From: Pleurodeles waltl
Lineage: Eukaryota > Chordata > Amphibia > Caudata > Salamandridae
Direction: 5' to 3'
Assembly: GCF_031143425.1 (NCBI RefSeq)
Contig: NC_090444.1
Coordinates: 1,346,646,323 to 1,346,710,322 of the forward strand
DNA: 64,000 nt
How positions within the stretch are numbered: position 1 is the first letter of the stretch; every line of letters begins with the position of its first letter. The notes under the pieces were generated by a model. It had not been told where the DNA came from, searched no databases, and worked only from the letters and a program-made list of their open reading frames with translations. Shown piece by piece: positions 33,942 to 45,639 of the stretch. Both the position numbers and the translations under genes were made by a program.

Positions 33942-33984
33942 CCAAACGGGCACCCACCTCCGAGTGCGGGACTGCTTTGGGATT

Positions 33985-34100
33985 CTATTCATAAGGTGAG
34001 GAATCCACAGGTTGTTGTATCCATCAGAAGAACAAGGTACTTATGTTCGGTAATGCTTTTTCTGGTGGATACAGTAGCTACCTGTGGATTCCTCACAGTC
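33985..34100. repeat. DIRS copy 2 internal complementary region
   Basis: ggtgaggaatccacagg, then gtatccatcagaagaac, then tctggtggatacagtagc: the same arrangement as in copy 1 with scattered changes. Confidence 0.8.
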
Positions 34101-34498
34101 CCATCTGCCTCCCTGTTGCCTGTCTGGTCATACCAAGAATATAAATGTATATATATGTTTCTAGTGTTTCTATATTGTTAGAAATGGGGTCTTTGGTTGG
34201 CAGTCAGGTTACCCCCTGTCCAAGCAAGGTCCCTCACTCTAGTCAGGGTAAGTCAGACACAATCCAAATTATCCTGTGCCCACCTTCTGGTAGCTTGGGA
34301 CTGAGCAGTCAGGCTCAACTTAGAAGGCAACTTGTAAAGTATTTGTGCAAGAAATCATGCAATCACACAGTATAGCACCACAAAAATACACCACACAGTG
34401 TTTAGAAAAATATATAATATTTATCTGATAAGATGCAGGTCAAAACGATTAAAATGCAATAAGTATATGTTGCGATATCACTGTAAAAGTGATATAAA

Positions 34499-35042
34499 GG
34501 GGGTCATTCCAACCCTGGCGGTAAAATCCGCCAGGGCCGGGGACCGCGGATGCACCGCCAACAGGCTGGCAGTGCATCCCAGGGCATTATGACCGTGGCG
34601 GTACAGCCGTGGTCAGAAACGGGAAACCGCTGGTGTATCGCCGGTTTCCCGCTGCCCTGGGGAATCCTCCACGGCGGCGCAGCTTGCTGCGCCGCCATGG
34701 GGATTCCGACCCCCATTACCGCCATCCTGTTCCTGGCGGTTTTGGCCGCCAGGAACAGGATGGCGGTAAGGGGTGTCGTGGGGCCCCCTAACAGGGCCCC
34801 ACCAAGATTTTCAGTGTCTGCCTTGCAGACACTGAAAATCGCGTCGGGTGCAACTGCACCCGTCGCACCCTTTCCACTCCGCCGGCTCCATTCGGAGCCG
34901 GCACCCTCGTGGAAGGGGGTTTCCCGCCCGCCCAGCGGGAAACTCAGAATAACCGCGGCGGTCTTCTGACCGCGCAGCGGTATTCTGGCGGCTACCGCCG
35001 GCCCTGCGGTCACCGCGGCCGGCGGGAGTCAGAATGACCCCC
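34499..35042. mobile_element. GC-rich hairpin MITE, short form (copy C4)
   Basis: 544 bp with termini gggggtcattccaac and agtcagaatgaccccc, flanked by AAA (34496-34498 and 35043-35045). The interior is a succession of near-perfect hairpins, for example accgccatcctgttcctggc with its complement, and ttttcagtgtctgcc with its complement. It shares several hairpins with copy C5. Confidence 0.85.
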
Positions 35043-35159
35043 AAAGTGTCTTTAGTCTTGTAAAAACAATAAATGTCTCTTTCAAGCACAAAGTACCTGG
35101 TTCGCGTGCAAAATCTTCACAAAGAACCGCAGAGGAGGAGATGCATGGAAAACAAGGGT

Positions 35160-35600
35160 GTGTGTGTCGATTTCTTGGGCCGCACACGGCGATACGTCGT
35201 TTAGTTTTCACGCAGGGAAAGCTGTGCATCGATTTCTGGTGCTCGGTCGTGGATTCTTTTCGGGTTGCGGGGTTTACGGATGCCCTGGGGATGATGCGTG
35301 GATTTCCGGCACCTACAGGACGAAGTCACAGGGGCTGCGTTGATCCGGTGGGTGTTGCGTGGAAATGTGTTCCGCACAGCAGGCGCTGCGTCGATTCCTC
35401 TCTGGAAGGTGGGCTGTATCGTTCTGGCTCGGCTGTGCGTCGATCAAGTGGGCCGTGCGTCGAATTTCCGGTCTCTACGCTGGCGCTGCATCAATCTTCT
35501 TGTTGCGAAGTCGGCTGCATCCTTCCGGTTCGGCGTGCAGTGAATTTTTCTCCGCAGTGCAGGCTGTGCGTCATCTCTGAAAGGCTGTGCGTTGTTTTAC
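35160..35600. repeat. Degenerate tandem repeat inside the L2 element
   Basis: Repeated variants of ggctgtgcgtcgatttccgg occur irregularly every 20-60 bp (clear ones at 35221, 35382, 35431, 35453 and 35563). A related pattern (gatgcattgcgctgcat) occupies the equivalent part of copy L4 near 53490-53650. Confidence 0.65.
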
Positions 35601-35632
35601 GCTGCACAAGGAGACCTTCTTGTAGAGATTAA

Positions 35633-36635
35633 GGCCCTCATTCTGACCCTGGCGGTCGGCGGAGAGACGGCGGTCGGACCGCGAACAGACCGGCGGTATT
35701 AAAAATGGCATTCTGACCGCGGCGGTCCCCGCCGCGACCGACCGCTACTTCTCCACTCCGACCGCCGCGGCGGTCATGACCGCGGGGCTGGAGTTTGCGC
35801 ACTCCGGCCCGGCGGTCGTCCCAAGACCGCCAAGGGTATTATGACCCTGCCTACCGCCGCGGTTTCTTGCGGGCGGGAACCGCCGTGCGAACCATGGCGG
35901 TAAGCACTATCGGGGCCAGGGAATTCCTTCCCTGGCACTGATAGGGGTCTCCCCCACCCCCCACTACCCACCCGAGTCCTCCCCCCACACCCTCCACCCC
36001 CCTGCCACCCCCCAGAGGTGGTACGAACCCCCTCCCCACCCCCACCCCGACATGCACATACATGTACCGCGACATGCACACACCCCCAACATGCACATAT
36101 ACACACCCCCTACACACACATACACAACGGGGACACATACCCGCACACATACATGCGACATGCGCACCTGCCGAACAGCACACATTACCCATAGACACAG
36201 CAGCACCCCCCGCCCGCATACACGCACTCACACACCCCCTCTACACACTCACACGCACACCCCCATGCACGCCCACATCACACAACACCCCCCCACCCCC
36301 TCCCCTCACGGATGATCAACTTACCTTGTGCGTTGGTCCTCCGGGAGGCGACGGGAGCCATAGGGACGTGACCGCCAACAGAAGACCGCCAACAGAAGAC
36401 CGCCACACAGAAATGTGGGTCGTAATTCTGTGGGCGGTGTTCTGCTGGCGTGGCGGTGGAGGTTGACCAGTCTCCACTTTCCCGCCGACCGCCAGTGTGG
36501 CTGCTGGCGGTTTTCCGGCGGAACGCTCCCAGCGGTCAGAATGCGCACAGCGGCACACCGCCGCGGTCGGCGGTCTTCACCGCGGCGGTAACTCAGCGGT
36601 CTTGCGAAAAGACCGCCAAGGTCAGAATGAGGGCC
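35633..36635 (-). mobile_element. GC-rich Harbinger-like MITE, long form (copy C2)
   Basis: 1,003 bp, exactly the length of copy C1, in the opposite orientation and nearly identical to it by eye (a few substitutions and compensating 1-bp indels). Flanked by TAA (35630-35632 and 36636-36638). Open frames on both strands inside it mirror those of C1 and are not genes. Confidence 0.88.
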
Positions 36636-38228
36636 TAAGTCTTTTTGGTCCTGAGACTTTAGGGAACAGGAGGCAAGCTCTATCCAAGCCCTTGGAGAGC
36701 ACTTCTCCCCACAGCCAAGCCAGAGCAGCAAGGCAGCAGGGCAACAACAAGGCAGCAGTCTTTCACAGAGAGCAGTCAGGTGAGTCCTTTGGGCAGCCAG
36801 GCAGTTCTTTTTGGCAGGATGCAGGTTCTGGTTCAGGTTCTCTTCTCCAGGAAGTGTCTAAGTTGGTAGGGGCAGAGGCCCTGTTTAAATACTCAAATGT
36901 GCCTTTGAAGTTGGGGAGACTTCATAGAGTGGCTTAGAAGTGCACAAGGTTCCCTTTCAGTTCAATCCTGTCTGCCAGGATCCCAGTAGGGGGTGTGGGA
37001 GTCCTTTGTGTGAGGGCAGGCTACAGTCCTTTGACACGTAAGTGTTAGGTTCTTCACCCTCCCAGGAAGACCCATTCAAAATACAGATGTATGCAAGTGA
37101 GGCTGCGTATCCTGTGTTTGGGGTGTGTCTAAGTGATTGCACAAGGGAGCTGTCAACTAAACCCAGCCAGACATGGATTGTAAGGCACAGAAGGATTTAA
37201 GTGCAGAGAAATGCCCACTTTCTAAAAGTGCCATTTCTAAAATAGTAATAATAAATCCATCTTCACTAGTCTGCACGATTTTGTATCACCAATCTGGCCA
37301 TACTAAATATGACCTTCCTACCCCTTTCAGATCAGCAGCTACCACTCAAACAATATATGAGGGCAGCCCCAATGTTAGCCTATGAAGGGAGCAGGCCTCA
37401 CAGCAGTGTAAAAACGAATTTAGGAGTTTTACACTACCAGGACATGTAAACTACACAGGTACATGTCCTGCCTTTTGCCCTTTTGCCTACACAGCACCCT
37501 GCCCTATGGGATACCTAGGCATACCTTAGGGGTGGCTTATATGTAGAAAAAGGGGAGTCTTGGGCTTGGCAAATATTTTTAAATGACAAGTCGAATTGGC
37601 AGTGAAACTGCACACACAAGCCTTGCAATGGCAGGCCTGAGATAAGGTTAAGAAGCTACTTAAGTGGATGGCACAATCAGTGCTGCAGGCCCACTAGTAG
37701 CATTTAATCTACAGGCCCTGGGCACATATAGTGCACTTTACTAGGGACTTATAAGTAAATTAAATGATCCAATTGGGTATGAGTCTTAAAACCAGCAAAA
37801 AAACTACCTAAAAAATGGAGGGAGGCAGGCAAAAAGTTAGGGGTGAACACCCTAAGGCTGTCAGGTCTAACATATATAAACAGGTATTTGGATGGCATAT
37901 ATTGTTCTTGTGAGGTCGGTATTCACCTGTTCGCCTCGGAGGCACATAACAAATGGTGAAACTGACGTCAGCACGCCGGTGAGGACTCCTTATTGCCATG
38001 ATGACGTCAGATGGAGCCGTGCAATTGTGACATCCTCGTCGAAGTGGGGAGCTAGGAACAAAATTTCCATCAAATGCAATCCACAGGTAGCTACTGTATC
38101 CACCAGAAAAAGTGTTACCGAAGGTAAGTAACTTGTTTATTTTTGCCCTTTTCTTTGACACAGGGCAGCACAGCAAATATCCTTGAGGCGATGCCCTGCG
38201 CCAAAACCTCGTAAATGAGGTCTTATAG

Positions 38229-38600
38229 TCCACTTTCTATGTGTGCTTCAGAATGCAGCACACATAGAAAGAGGAGAAATTAGGAGAAGTTCAGGTATTT
38301 CTACTTGTTACGCCTCACTGGGGTGGGCATAAGATTGTGACGCATTTCCTGGTTTACAGTTTCTTGTAAATCTGGCAATGCATCATGAGCCATGTGTGTT
38401 GTGTGGGAACACCCACTGCAAAGCTGATGGCACACCCCTCTGATGCAGTGTAAGGCAACACCATATGTATAAGGCTATGAAAAGCCATGCAAAATGCCTT
38501 TGCGTGCCCATGTACCTATGGGCATGCACAATGCACTGCCAGTGTGTTCCAAAATATGATGCCTCAGTGGCACAGGGGGCTTTTAAGTAAGCCCATAACT
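38229..38600. mobile_element. Family A MITE, partial copy
   Basis: Begins at the tttctatgtgtgcttcag / cagcacacatagaaagag hairpin and continues through ttgtaaatctggcaatgc and gtgtgggaacacccactgc to gggggcttttaagtaagccc. The 5' third of the family is missing. Confidence 0.6.
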
Positions 38601-40454
38601 ATTTTGAACATTTCTTTTAATTGAGTAACCACACAGATTTCAAGAGGTACATCCTGCATCAAGTCTGACAATGCACACGTTTCAATTTGAACTAAGGCCA
38701 GAGTTGCATTACCCTGGTGAAGAACTAGCAGTTTGGCTGGGTCTCCTTGCATTGATGCAGTGCAGGCAGATTGGCACCAACACATGCACCCTTGCAGCAT
38801 GGTGCAAGAGTGTCTGTGTTGTTTGCATAGTTGGTTATGTGGATGAAGTGACCCCTTCATGCATGAAAGATAACAAATGAAATTGTTTTCTTTTACTTAT
38901 GTGTGCTGCATAATACCACACACATGTAAATAGTCAATGACAATGTCTCAAACATATTGCTCTCATGGTCACACCATCCTCTATAATGCATTGCTAAAGT
39001 TGCAATACCTGGGTTACAGGCTTTATCTAATCAGTTATTGCCTGAAAGTTATTGGTGGATGCATGATAATGGCTACATTCCCCACGTGGAATGCATTATG
39101 GAATGAGATGTAATGCATTGCAACACTGGATTCAGATACGTATACATTTATTGGAGTCACACACAAAGGGGGTCAGTTTGCCCCTTCACTAGCTTTTGTG
39201 CTGAGTTTTGTTCATTGGGCTAATGGATGTGTAGCAGTAGTGGTGCAATGTTGACACAGACTGGTAGGCAATTTAGGTAGTAATCTTCTAAATTTCTTGA
39301 CATTATGCTGTTCATATTGGCAGACCCAGCCCCACAGTAAACTACCTTTTTGAAAATTGTGGTGCACAGAACTCTCACTCAGCCTGGCTGTGCAATGTAA
39401 AGCAAGCCTCCATAGCTGTGCATTACCTCATAATCATTGGGTAAGATAAGGGAGCATGAAACACAGCATACCTTGAGTCGGTATCAAGGAGGTGTGGCAT
39501 GTGTGTTGCAATGGATGTTCACTATGATGACCCATGGAGTTTGACACTGACCCATGTTCTTGGGCTCACATGGACCTGGCGCTAGGACTAACTTTTACAC
39601 ATCCCCAGAGTGGGCGTAGCAAGGTCAACCTTTTGGAAACATGCTTATCTTACAGATTTGCATGTGTCCGCAACATGCAGCACACATGGTACATGCCAAA
39701 CAAAACCATGTATGTTTTGTGTACATGAAGCTGCATAAGTGACTTGGATGGAAGTTGATGTTACATTGGATAAAGGTATGAATCTTTTCTGCTACTCCAT
39801 GTTTTCCTACTTCAATTTATTTCAGTCATCCTGGCGATCCACGTGTCTTCCTTGTCAAAACACCATGCAAGTCACAAAGAACACACACGACACAGACTTG
39901 ATCAAGGCAGCCTGTTGGTGTGCTTTGATTTACATGATAGCTATGTGCCCAGGTTAAGCCACACAGAATGATTTGGCATGTCCTCATAGATATGTTTAAG
40001 ATGAGTGTGCCACCTGAGGTCCATGTTGATATATAAGTACCAGGGGTTCATGTTGATCAACCACCATATCATGTAATGGCATGCACACATCTGCAGTATG
40101 AACCCGAGTCTGGATGGATATGTGTTTAATGGCACAGTGCCATTCTGCAATATTTTTAAATACATATCTTTAGCATCAGTTTTGTGTTGATAAGGCTAGC
40201 TTGGCTAGCAATAAAAGTGTCTGAGGTTTTCCAAGGAAGGATCGGTTTTCTTTTGGCTGGCATCACTATATGTGGAAATATTGAGAGGTAACTTGTCCTT
40301 TTGACGTGGGTATGCATTCAAAAAGTTGTTAAGCTGTGCATGTATCGTCACACTCTGCCACTCTGACCTGGAAGGCATCAATGACCTTCCTTGGCTAGAT
40401 TCAGCTTGCATGTAGTCCTTTCTTCTGTGAATAGGTTACGTGATCAGACTCTTT
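38601..40454. other. Non-coding stretch with family A fragments
   Basis: 38700-38950 shares gcaccaacacatgcaccctt and the gtgtgctgcataataccacac arm with family A MITEs. The rest may be inner sequence of a decayed Harbinger element whose transposase lies further right, but no coding sequence is recognisable here. Confidence 0.45.
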
Positions 40455-40982
40455 GGTCCTGATTTAAGAAAAGTGGTGCTGCACCCAGTGCAGTGCCACT
40501 TTTCCTGCACCCCTTAGCGCCCCCCTAACGCCAACATGTGTTCGCCATATCTAAGATATGGCGCCCCATGGCAGTAGTTAGGGAACTAGCATCAACATTT
40601 TTGATGCTAGTTTAGAGCTTTACAGGATTAGCATAAAAAATGTTGATGCTGATCCTGCAAAACCCATTGAGGCCCATTGTAAACAATGGTGTGTCTCCTT
40701 TTAATGCCTGCTCTGAGCATGCATAAAAAGTGCCAAAATAAAGACACAAAGAAATCTCATAGATTTCTTTGCTCCATTTTTTCGGCACCCATAGCTGGGG
40801 AACGCCCCCTTTGCATACATTATGCCTGGCGCAGGCATAATGTACTGCACAAGGTTACAAAGCGGCGCAATGCATGCATTGTTCCACTTTGTAAATTTGG
40901 TGCTGCGATTTTTGCCTCTTTGGGCCACATTAACGTTAAAAAAAATGACGCTAATGTGGCACAAGGACTCTTAAATCTGTCC
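40455..40982. mobile_element. Hairpin MITE family B, copy 4
   Basis: 528 bp bounded by ggtcctgatttaag and cttaaatctgtcc and flanked by TTT (40452-40454 and 40983-40985). It aligns throughout with the three copies at 3861-5841, with the same chain of hairpins (for example gactagcatca/tgatgctagt and gcctggcgcaggc). Confidence 0.8.
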
Positions 40983-41690
40983 TTTTGTATTGTGTTTTAA
41001 GATTCAAACATTGCATGTTGTCAGAGTAGTTAACCAAATGTTTTTATCTGTGCAACACAGGAACATAGTATGTGACTTCTATGCGTGGTCCATTTCCATA
41101 ATCGCCTAGTAGGGCTGACGTGGCAGCATTGGCAGTAGATGGATAATCTTTCGTTCCATGTTTGTCTGTTTAAAAGTGATATGTGTGTTATGATATGTCA
41201 CAATGTATTTTATATTTACTAAGACACACTGTTGAAGCATTTGTCACATTTATGGCTTGTACTGTTACCATGCACATACTGAGTGCCTCAACTGACAGCC
41301 GTCAGCCTATGAGTTCACTTTACTATCCTTCACAAGTATGTGGCAGTACAAATGGGTAGCTGAACAACATACATAGAGTATTTGTAGAATAATTACTTTT
41401 TAGTAAACTTTTGATAGATTTGTTCTGTCTGGCATTATTTGCAATGCTGCATAACACATTATAAAGTGCTGTCCAGGCTCTGGCACATTACAAAAGTTTA
41501 TTGTGGTCTGTATTCCCAACAGAGCTGCTTTTGCCACAGCTCACTATATTTGGATTACATGGTGTAGTGCAGCCGTTTGTTACACATTACTATGTACCTT
41601 TGTTGCGTGCCAATATCTAGCAGATAAGATTTGCTATTTTTGTGCTTTACAGTAGCTTGGAATGAAGAATGCATGCAAATTGCAAGTAGT
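40983..41690. other. Non-coding stretch
   Basis: AT-rich, no recognisable feature. Confidence 0.5.
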
Positions 41691-41779
41691 ACAAAATACA
41701 TTTTTGTTTATTAACCTTTCATCAGGTACGCAATGCATTTATTTGTGGCTTGATTTGTGTCAGGCCTCTGCGAAAAAAT

Positions 41780-42182
41780 TATTAATAATTTGCTTCCACC
41801 AATGTGTACTGTCACTTGAGGCCACATTTGGATGTTGGCCCTCTTCTTCCTCTTCATCATCATTAGGGCCTTCCTGCACCACATTTCCACATCCCAGGGC
41901 ACATTAGTCCGCACCCAGATATTGTGCAGAGTGCAGCAGACCAGGATACTTTTACAGACCATCAGGGGAGAGTACAGAAATCTTTCTGCTGCACAAATCT
42001 AGGTACAGGAGCCGAGATTTGAGAATCCCAAAAGTCTGCTCGACAATGGACCGGGCCCTGCTGAGGGCATTTTTGTAGATGTGTTGTGCCACCGTCTGGG
42101 GATGTGCAAAAGGGGTCATGACCCGTGGTTGCAGACCATATCCTTGGTTAGCCCTAAAGACAATAGGGGAACAACAAGACAA
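41780..42182 (-). pseudogene. PIF/Harbinger (HARBI1-like) transposase fragment
   Basis: The minus-strand translation from 42182 shows NQGYGLQPRVMTPF, then ALSRARSIVEQTFGILKSRL. It matches the last part of the DDE_Tnp_4 nuclease of Harbinger transposases (typical pattern GDxGYPL...LMTPF...ARxxIExxFGxLKxRF). The acidic residue expected just before GY is Asn here, while the Glu of the IVEQTFG block is kept. After a frameshift near 41960 the next block is VCKSILVCCTLHNIWVR, the conserved CCxLHN segment. It is inactive. It is the only DNA-transposase coding remnant in the window and could represent the source family for the MITEs. Confidence 0.78.
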
Positions 42183-43604
42183 TGTTCATGATGTTTGCTA
42201 TGCCCACAATCATTTACATACTGTTTTATGTCTTGATGGAATCATTAACTTTTCACACAGTACTGGGCATGGCTTTACATGGCCTTGTAAATATGGAGTA
42301 AGGCAATGCAGCACAAATTGCTGTGTTGCCTTCCTCTGCGTCATACAGGCATTCCATTGGTGTTGCGGTGGGTGTTCCTTCAATTTTTGGTATGACTGAC
42401 ACTCTACTACATATACAAGTGTATTGAGCTTGGTGTTACACTTATTATTTCTCTAACCTGTGAGTGCCAATGGCAAGTCTGCAATTGTATGGATAGTCAG
42501 TTAGCAACAGAACTGACAGTTATATCCCACTTCAATATAATTTATTTTCTGTAGTTATGTTGGTATATCATGACATCATACAAGTTGGAAGGATCACATT
42601 TTGACAAATGCTGAAGATGCTGTCCCATTAATTCACACAAATTTGGATGTGATAGTAGTACTCACTGTTATACATTATCTTTTGTCATGGAGGGTTTCTA
42701 AGTTCATGCCATTAGGCTACATGGTAGTCTACACATGCAGGTGCAATGTGTCTCTGTGTTAACAGTGCCAACCTTTCGAGATTCTTTGGAGTTCTGCGCT
42801 GTGCAGTGCAACTGTGAAACTCTCAACACTACCCTGCCTCACTTATTGAGGACAGTGTTGCTGAGATTTTTCCACATGATGCATTGTTGTGTGTTTGCCA
42901 TCTGCACTCGCAGGCAATAGACAGCATCGCACCAAGACTGACAAAATGTGGACAAGTGAATGTGTGGCTACCTGGCTTCTGAGCTAAACTTTGTGCTAAA
43001 ATGGCCTACCTTGCTGCACATTGGGAAGCTTAGGCTGACACTTCAATTTGGTTTTTGTATCACAAAATGGAGCAGACACGAGATGGCAGGTGTGTTAATA
43101 TGTCAAGGGGGGGGTTAATTTCCCAGGGTGCACATGGGCTGGGTATAGTCAATTATTTGTTCCTCGTTAAGTTTCCCAGGTATTGGATGCATGACATGGC
43201 TCATGGCCATGGAAGCTTCGTGAGGACACACAGACATAAAAAAATGGAGGCCTTCCTTGAACGCAGTATTGTAACACAGTATTTAGATGTTGTTGCATTG
43301 CTGAGGGTCTTTCCACCATTTTGAGGCACACAAAGGAACTCATTTCCAGGTTGTTGCAACAGGGCAGCACAGGGAATAACTTAGCTGCCCTGCCCTAAAT
43401 GAAAAGGTCATAAATGTGTCATATAATGACATACAGCACATTTGTGTATCTTCTGCATGCACAGTATCACAGCCTGGTAAATGGTGGGATCACGTACCCC
43501 CTTGCATCATGGTGCAGGTGGTTCTGGATTTTGGGCTCACTTGTTTTAATGCTGTAGGGAAACATTCCTGCATATGAACAAACAAGGTAGGCTTGTGACA
43601 CTTT
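42183..43604. other. Probable remainder of a decayed Harbinger element
   Basis: No open domain remains. A family-A-like terminal segment (gggcagcacagggaataac ... gctgccctgcccta) appears at about 43362-43396, consistent with an element end, but boundaries cannot be fixed. Confidence 0.35.
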
Positions 43605-44452
43605 GGGGCATATTTACAAGGTTGTGGTACAGGTCAGCATTGCAAGCCTTCTTGCTGCCCTGCTCTGCATCAAAGGAAAAGGGCAGGAATGCACCATATA
43701 CACAAGATACGGGCATTCCTGTCCTTTTCCCCTGTGTTGGTGCAAAATCGGCTGCTATGTGCCAACACAGGCTCCCTTGCACCATGGTGCAATGGTATCT
43801 GCGTTTCAGTGGAGATTTTGTGTGCACGGAGGGACACCTTTATGCACAAAAACAATAACAATAGGCATTTTCCTCTTGCATTCCGCAGCACACATAGAAA
43901 AAGGAAGAATGAGAAAAAAATAAAGGTAATTCCCCTTGTTGCGCCTCCGTTACACCTCCTCTGGGGAGAAGTTGGCTTTTGGCCCATTCCCAGGTTTATA
44001 AATACTTGTAAATCTAGGAATGCAACAAGATCCATAGGTGTTGCTTGGGAACACCCACTGCAACACCCATTGAATGCCTCTCTGTCACAGGGTGAGTCAA
44101 CGCAGCGACTTGCGATGCTCTGCTTATGTACCAGTGGCAATGCGTCATTTTTCATTTGGGTTTTCAATGCAAACAATTTTTCATGCATTTTGGCATCAGT
44201 GCGTCATTTTCCAATGATGTGTCACTTTCACAAATTCATGTGTCAATTCTGCGTGGGTTTTTAAGTGGGAATGCCTACCTTCGATATGATTATCGTTACC
44301 TGACACAGCCGGTAGTTGCGCAAGTTAACACTGTCACAGGACAGGGAATAGTGATGCATTTGTCACTTTGTAAATATGGAGCACTGTATGCGCCATTGCT
44401 TCGTCAAAACAAATGATGCAGCAACGATGCAAGCTCATTTTAAATATGGGCC
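43605..44452. mobile_element. Hairpin MITE family A, long copy
   Basis: Starts ggggcatatttacaag and ends near ttttaaatatgggcc. Landmarks include gtccttttcccctgtgttgg, caccatggtgcaatgg, the cagcacacatagaaaaagg arm and ttgtaaatctaggaatgc. It abuts the recombinase end of DIRS copy 3. Confidence 0.75.
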
Positions 44453-44475
44453 TCAGAGTCCAACCCAAGTACCAC

Positions 44476-44742
44476 TCAATCTGGAAAAATATTCAGATAG
44501 GGAAATGCAGTCATAAGAGCCCCGAATTCTCCCAAATGCCTAGCTGAAGGTATAGCCACCAAGAACACCACTTTAGCTGACAACCAGACCTCCTCCGAAG
44601 GCTCAAAAGGGCACCCTGTAATCCTCGCATGACAACAGAAAAACCCAAAAGGAATCTCCTTTCTGATAGAGGGCCCCTGTAACCTGAAACTCCTAAGCAA
44701 CCTTAATACTAGGGGTGAACGAGTGGAGAAAAAGAATGACAA
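44476..44742 (-). pseudogene. DIRS copy 3 tyrosine recombinase fragment
   Basis: AKVVFLVAIPSARHLGEFGA corresponds to the first catalytic Arg block of copy 1 (LKTVFLIAITSARRVSELQA), with the second Arg of the pair replaced by His. The C-terminal half with the HxxR box and nucleophile Tyr is absent. Confidence 0.7.
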
Positions 44743-44888
44743 GCTTTAATTGCAGTCCACTGAGTAGAAAGACTGCTAGGAGTTAAAGATTTCACAAACC
44801 CATCACACAAAAAATCAAGGATTTCAAAAGAATCAATGAGGGCAGGGTCCTCAGACCTGGAGAAGCACCATTTTGAAAAAGACACCCA

Positions 44889-45537
44889 GGGGCATATTTA
44901 CAATCTTTTGATGAAGGGCAGCGCCGCAACCCTTCTTGCTGTGCTGCACTGCCTTGTGTCAAAAGAAAAGGGCAGGAATGTCCTGTATCTGCAAAATACA
45001 GCTCATTCCTGTCCTTTTCCCCTGCGCTGGCACACAATGGGCTGCCATGCACCTACACAAGCACCCTTGCACCATGGTGCAAGGGTGTCTGTGTTACGGA
45101 GATGATTGTTTTTGTGCAGAAAGGGACACCTTCCTGGACAAAAGCAATCACAAGAGGCGTTTTCCTCTTTCTATGTGTGTTGCAGAATGCAGCACACAGA
45201 AAAAGGAAAAACGGGGAGAAATAACGTTATTTCTCCTTGTTGCACCTCCCTTATGCCTCCTCTGGGAAGGCATAGGCTTTTAACGCATTCCCACGTTTAT
45301 AAATCCTTGTAAATCTGGGAATGCGTCAAAATCCATGGGTTGTGTGGGAACACATACCGCAACACCAATGGAATGCATCTTTGATGCATTATAAAGCAAC
45401 ATAGCTGCGTTGCCTTACTCCATATATAGGGCTGAGTGGCTTTGCATGGCCTGTAGATAAGGGCCTGTCACCTGCACTGTCAGTGTGTCAAAAAAAGTGA
45501 TGCACCGGCGCCACAGGCCGCTTGTAAATATGGCCTC
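44889..45537. mobile_element. Hairpin MITE family A inside DIRS copy 3
   Basis: Starts ggggcatatttacaatc and ends gcttgtaaatatggcctc. It contains gtccttttcccctgcgctgg, accatggtgcaagggtgtctg and gtaaatctgggaatgcgtc. DIRS-derived sequence continues on both sides, so it inserted after the DIRS. Confidence 0.75.
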
Positions 45538-45639
45538 TAGTATTTCCTATAGGATTTCCGGATAGATTGTTTACGAGAAGATTGAATCTCCGGAGCAACT
45601 TGAGAAGAGCAGCCTAAGTGTTCCAACCCTACTTGTTCA

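Larger units (their letters stand above)
34176..37872 (-). mobile_element. TGTTAG...CTAACA LTR-like element (copy L2) with two MITE insertions
   Basis: Bounded by tgttagaaatgg and ggtctaaca and flanked by a perfect 5-bp duplication TATAT (34171-34175 and 37873-37877). Removing two GC-rich MITEs (34499-35042 and 35633-36635) leaves about 2.15 kb with no coding sequence. By comparison with copy L1 it lies on the minus strand and behaves as a solo LTR or a non-coding LTR-type element. Its central part holds a degenerate tandem repeat at about 35160-35600. Confidence 0.75.
29536..38133 (+). mobile_element. Decayed DIRS retrotransposon (copy 2), itself interrupted
   Basis: The left terminal repeat at about 29536-29716 and the right at about 37960-38133 are recognisable counterparts of copy 1, including gtgttaccgaaggtaagtaa at the right end. 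The internal complementary region is at about 33985-34100. Coding regions carry many stops and frameshifts, and about 800 bp encoding the reverse transcriptase core is missing. An LTR-like element (34176-37872) with its own insertions lies between the internal complementary region and the right repeat. Without that insertion the element would be about 4.9 kb. Confidence 0.88.
29340..38228. mobile_element. Family A MITE split by DIRS copy 2
   Basis: The left half, about 29340-29535, contains the tttctatgtgtg/ctgcagcacag arm and cgccagagcaggggaaaaggacagg. The right half, about 38134-38228, resumes with gggcagcacagcaaatatcc and ends near ctcgtaaatgagg. Together they give the expected family A order, so the DIRS inserted into a pre-existing MITE. 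Confidence 0.6.

Noticed and set aside
36052..36466. His/Thr/Pro-rich open frames that look like repeat proteins
   Set aside because: Translation of the same MITE low-complexity centre in inverted orientation; not a gene.
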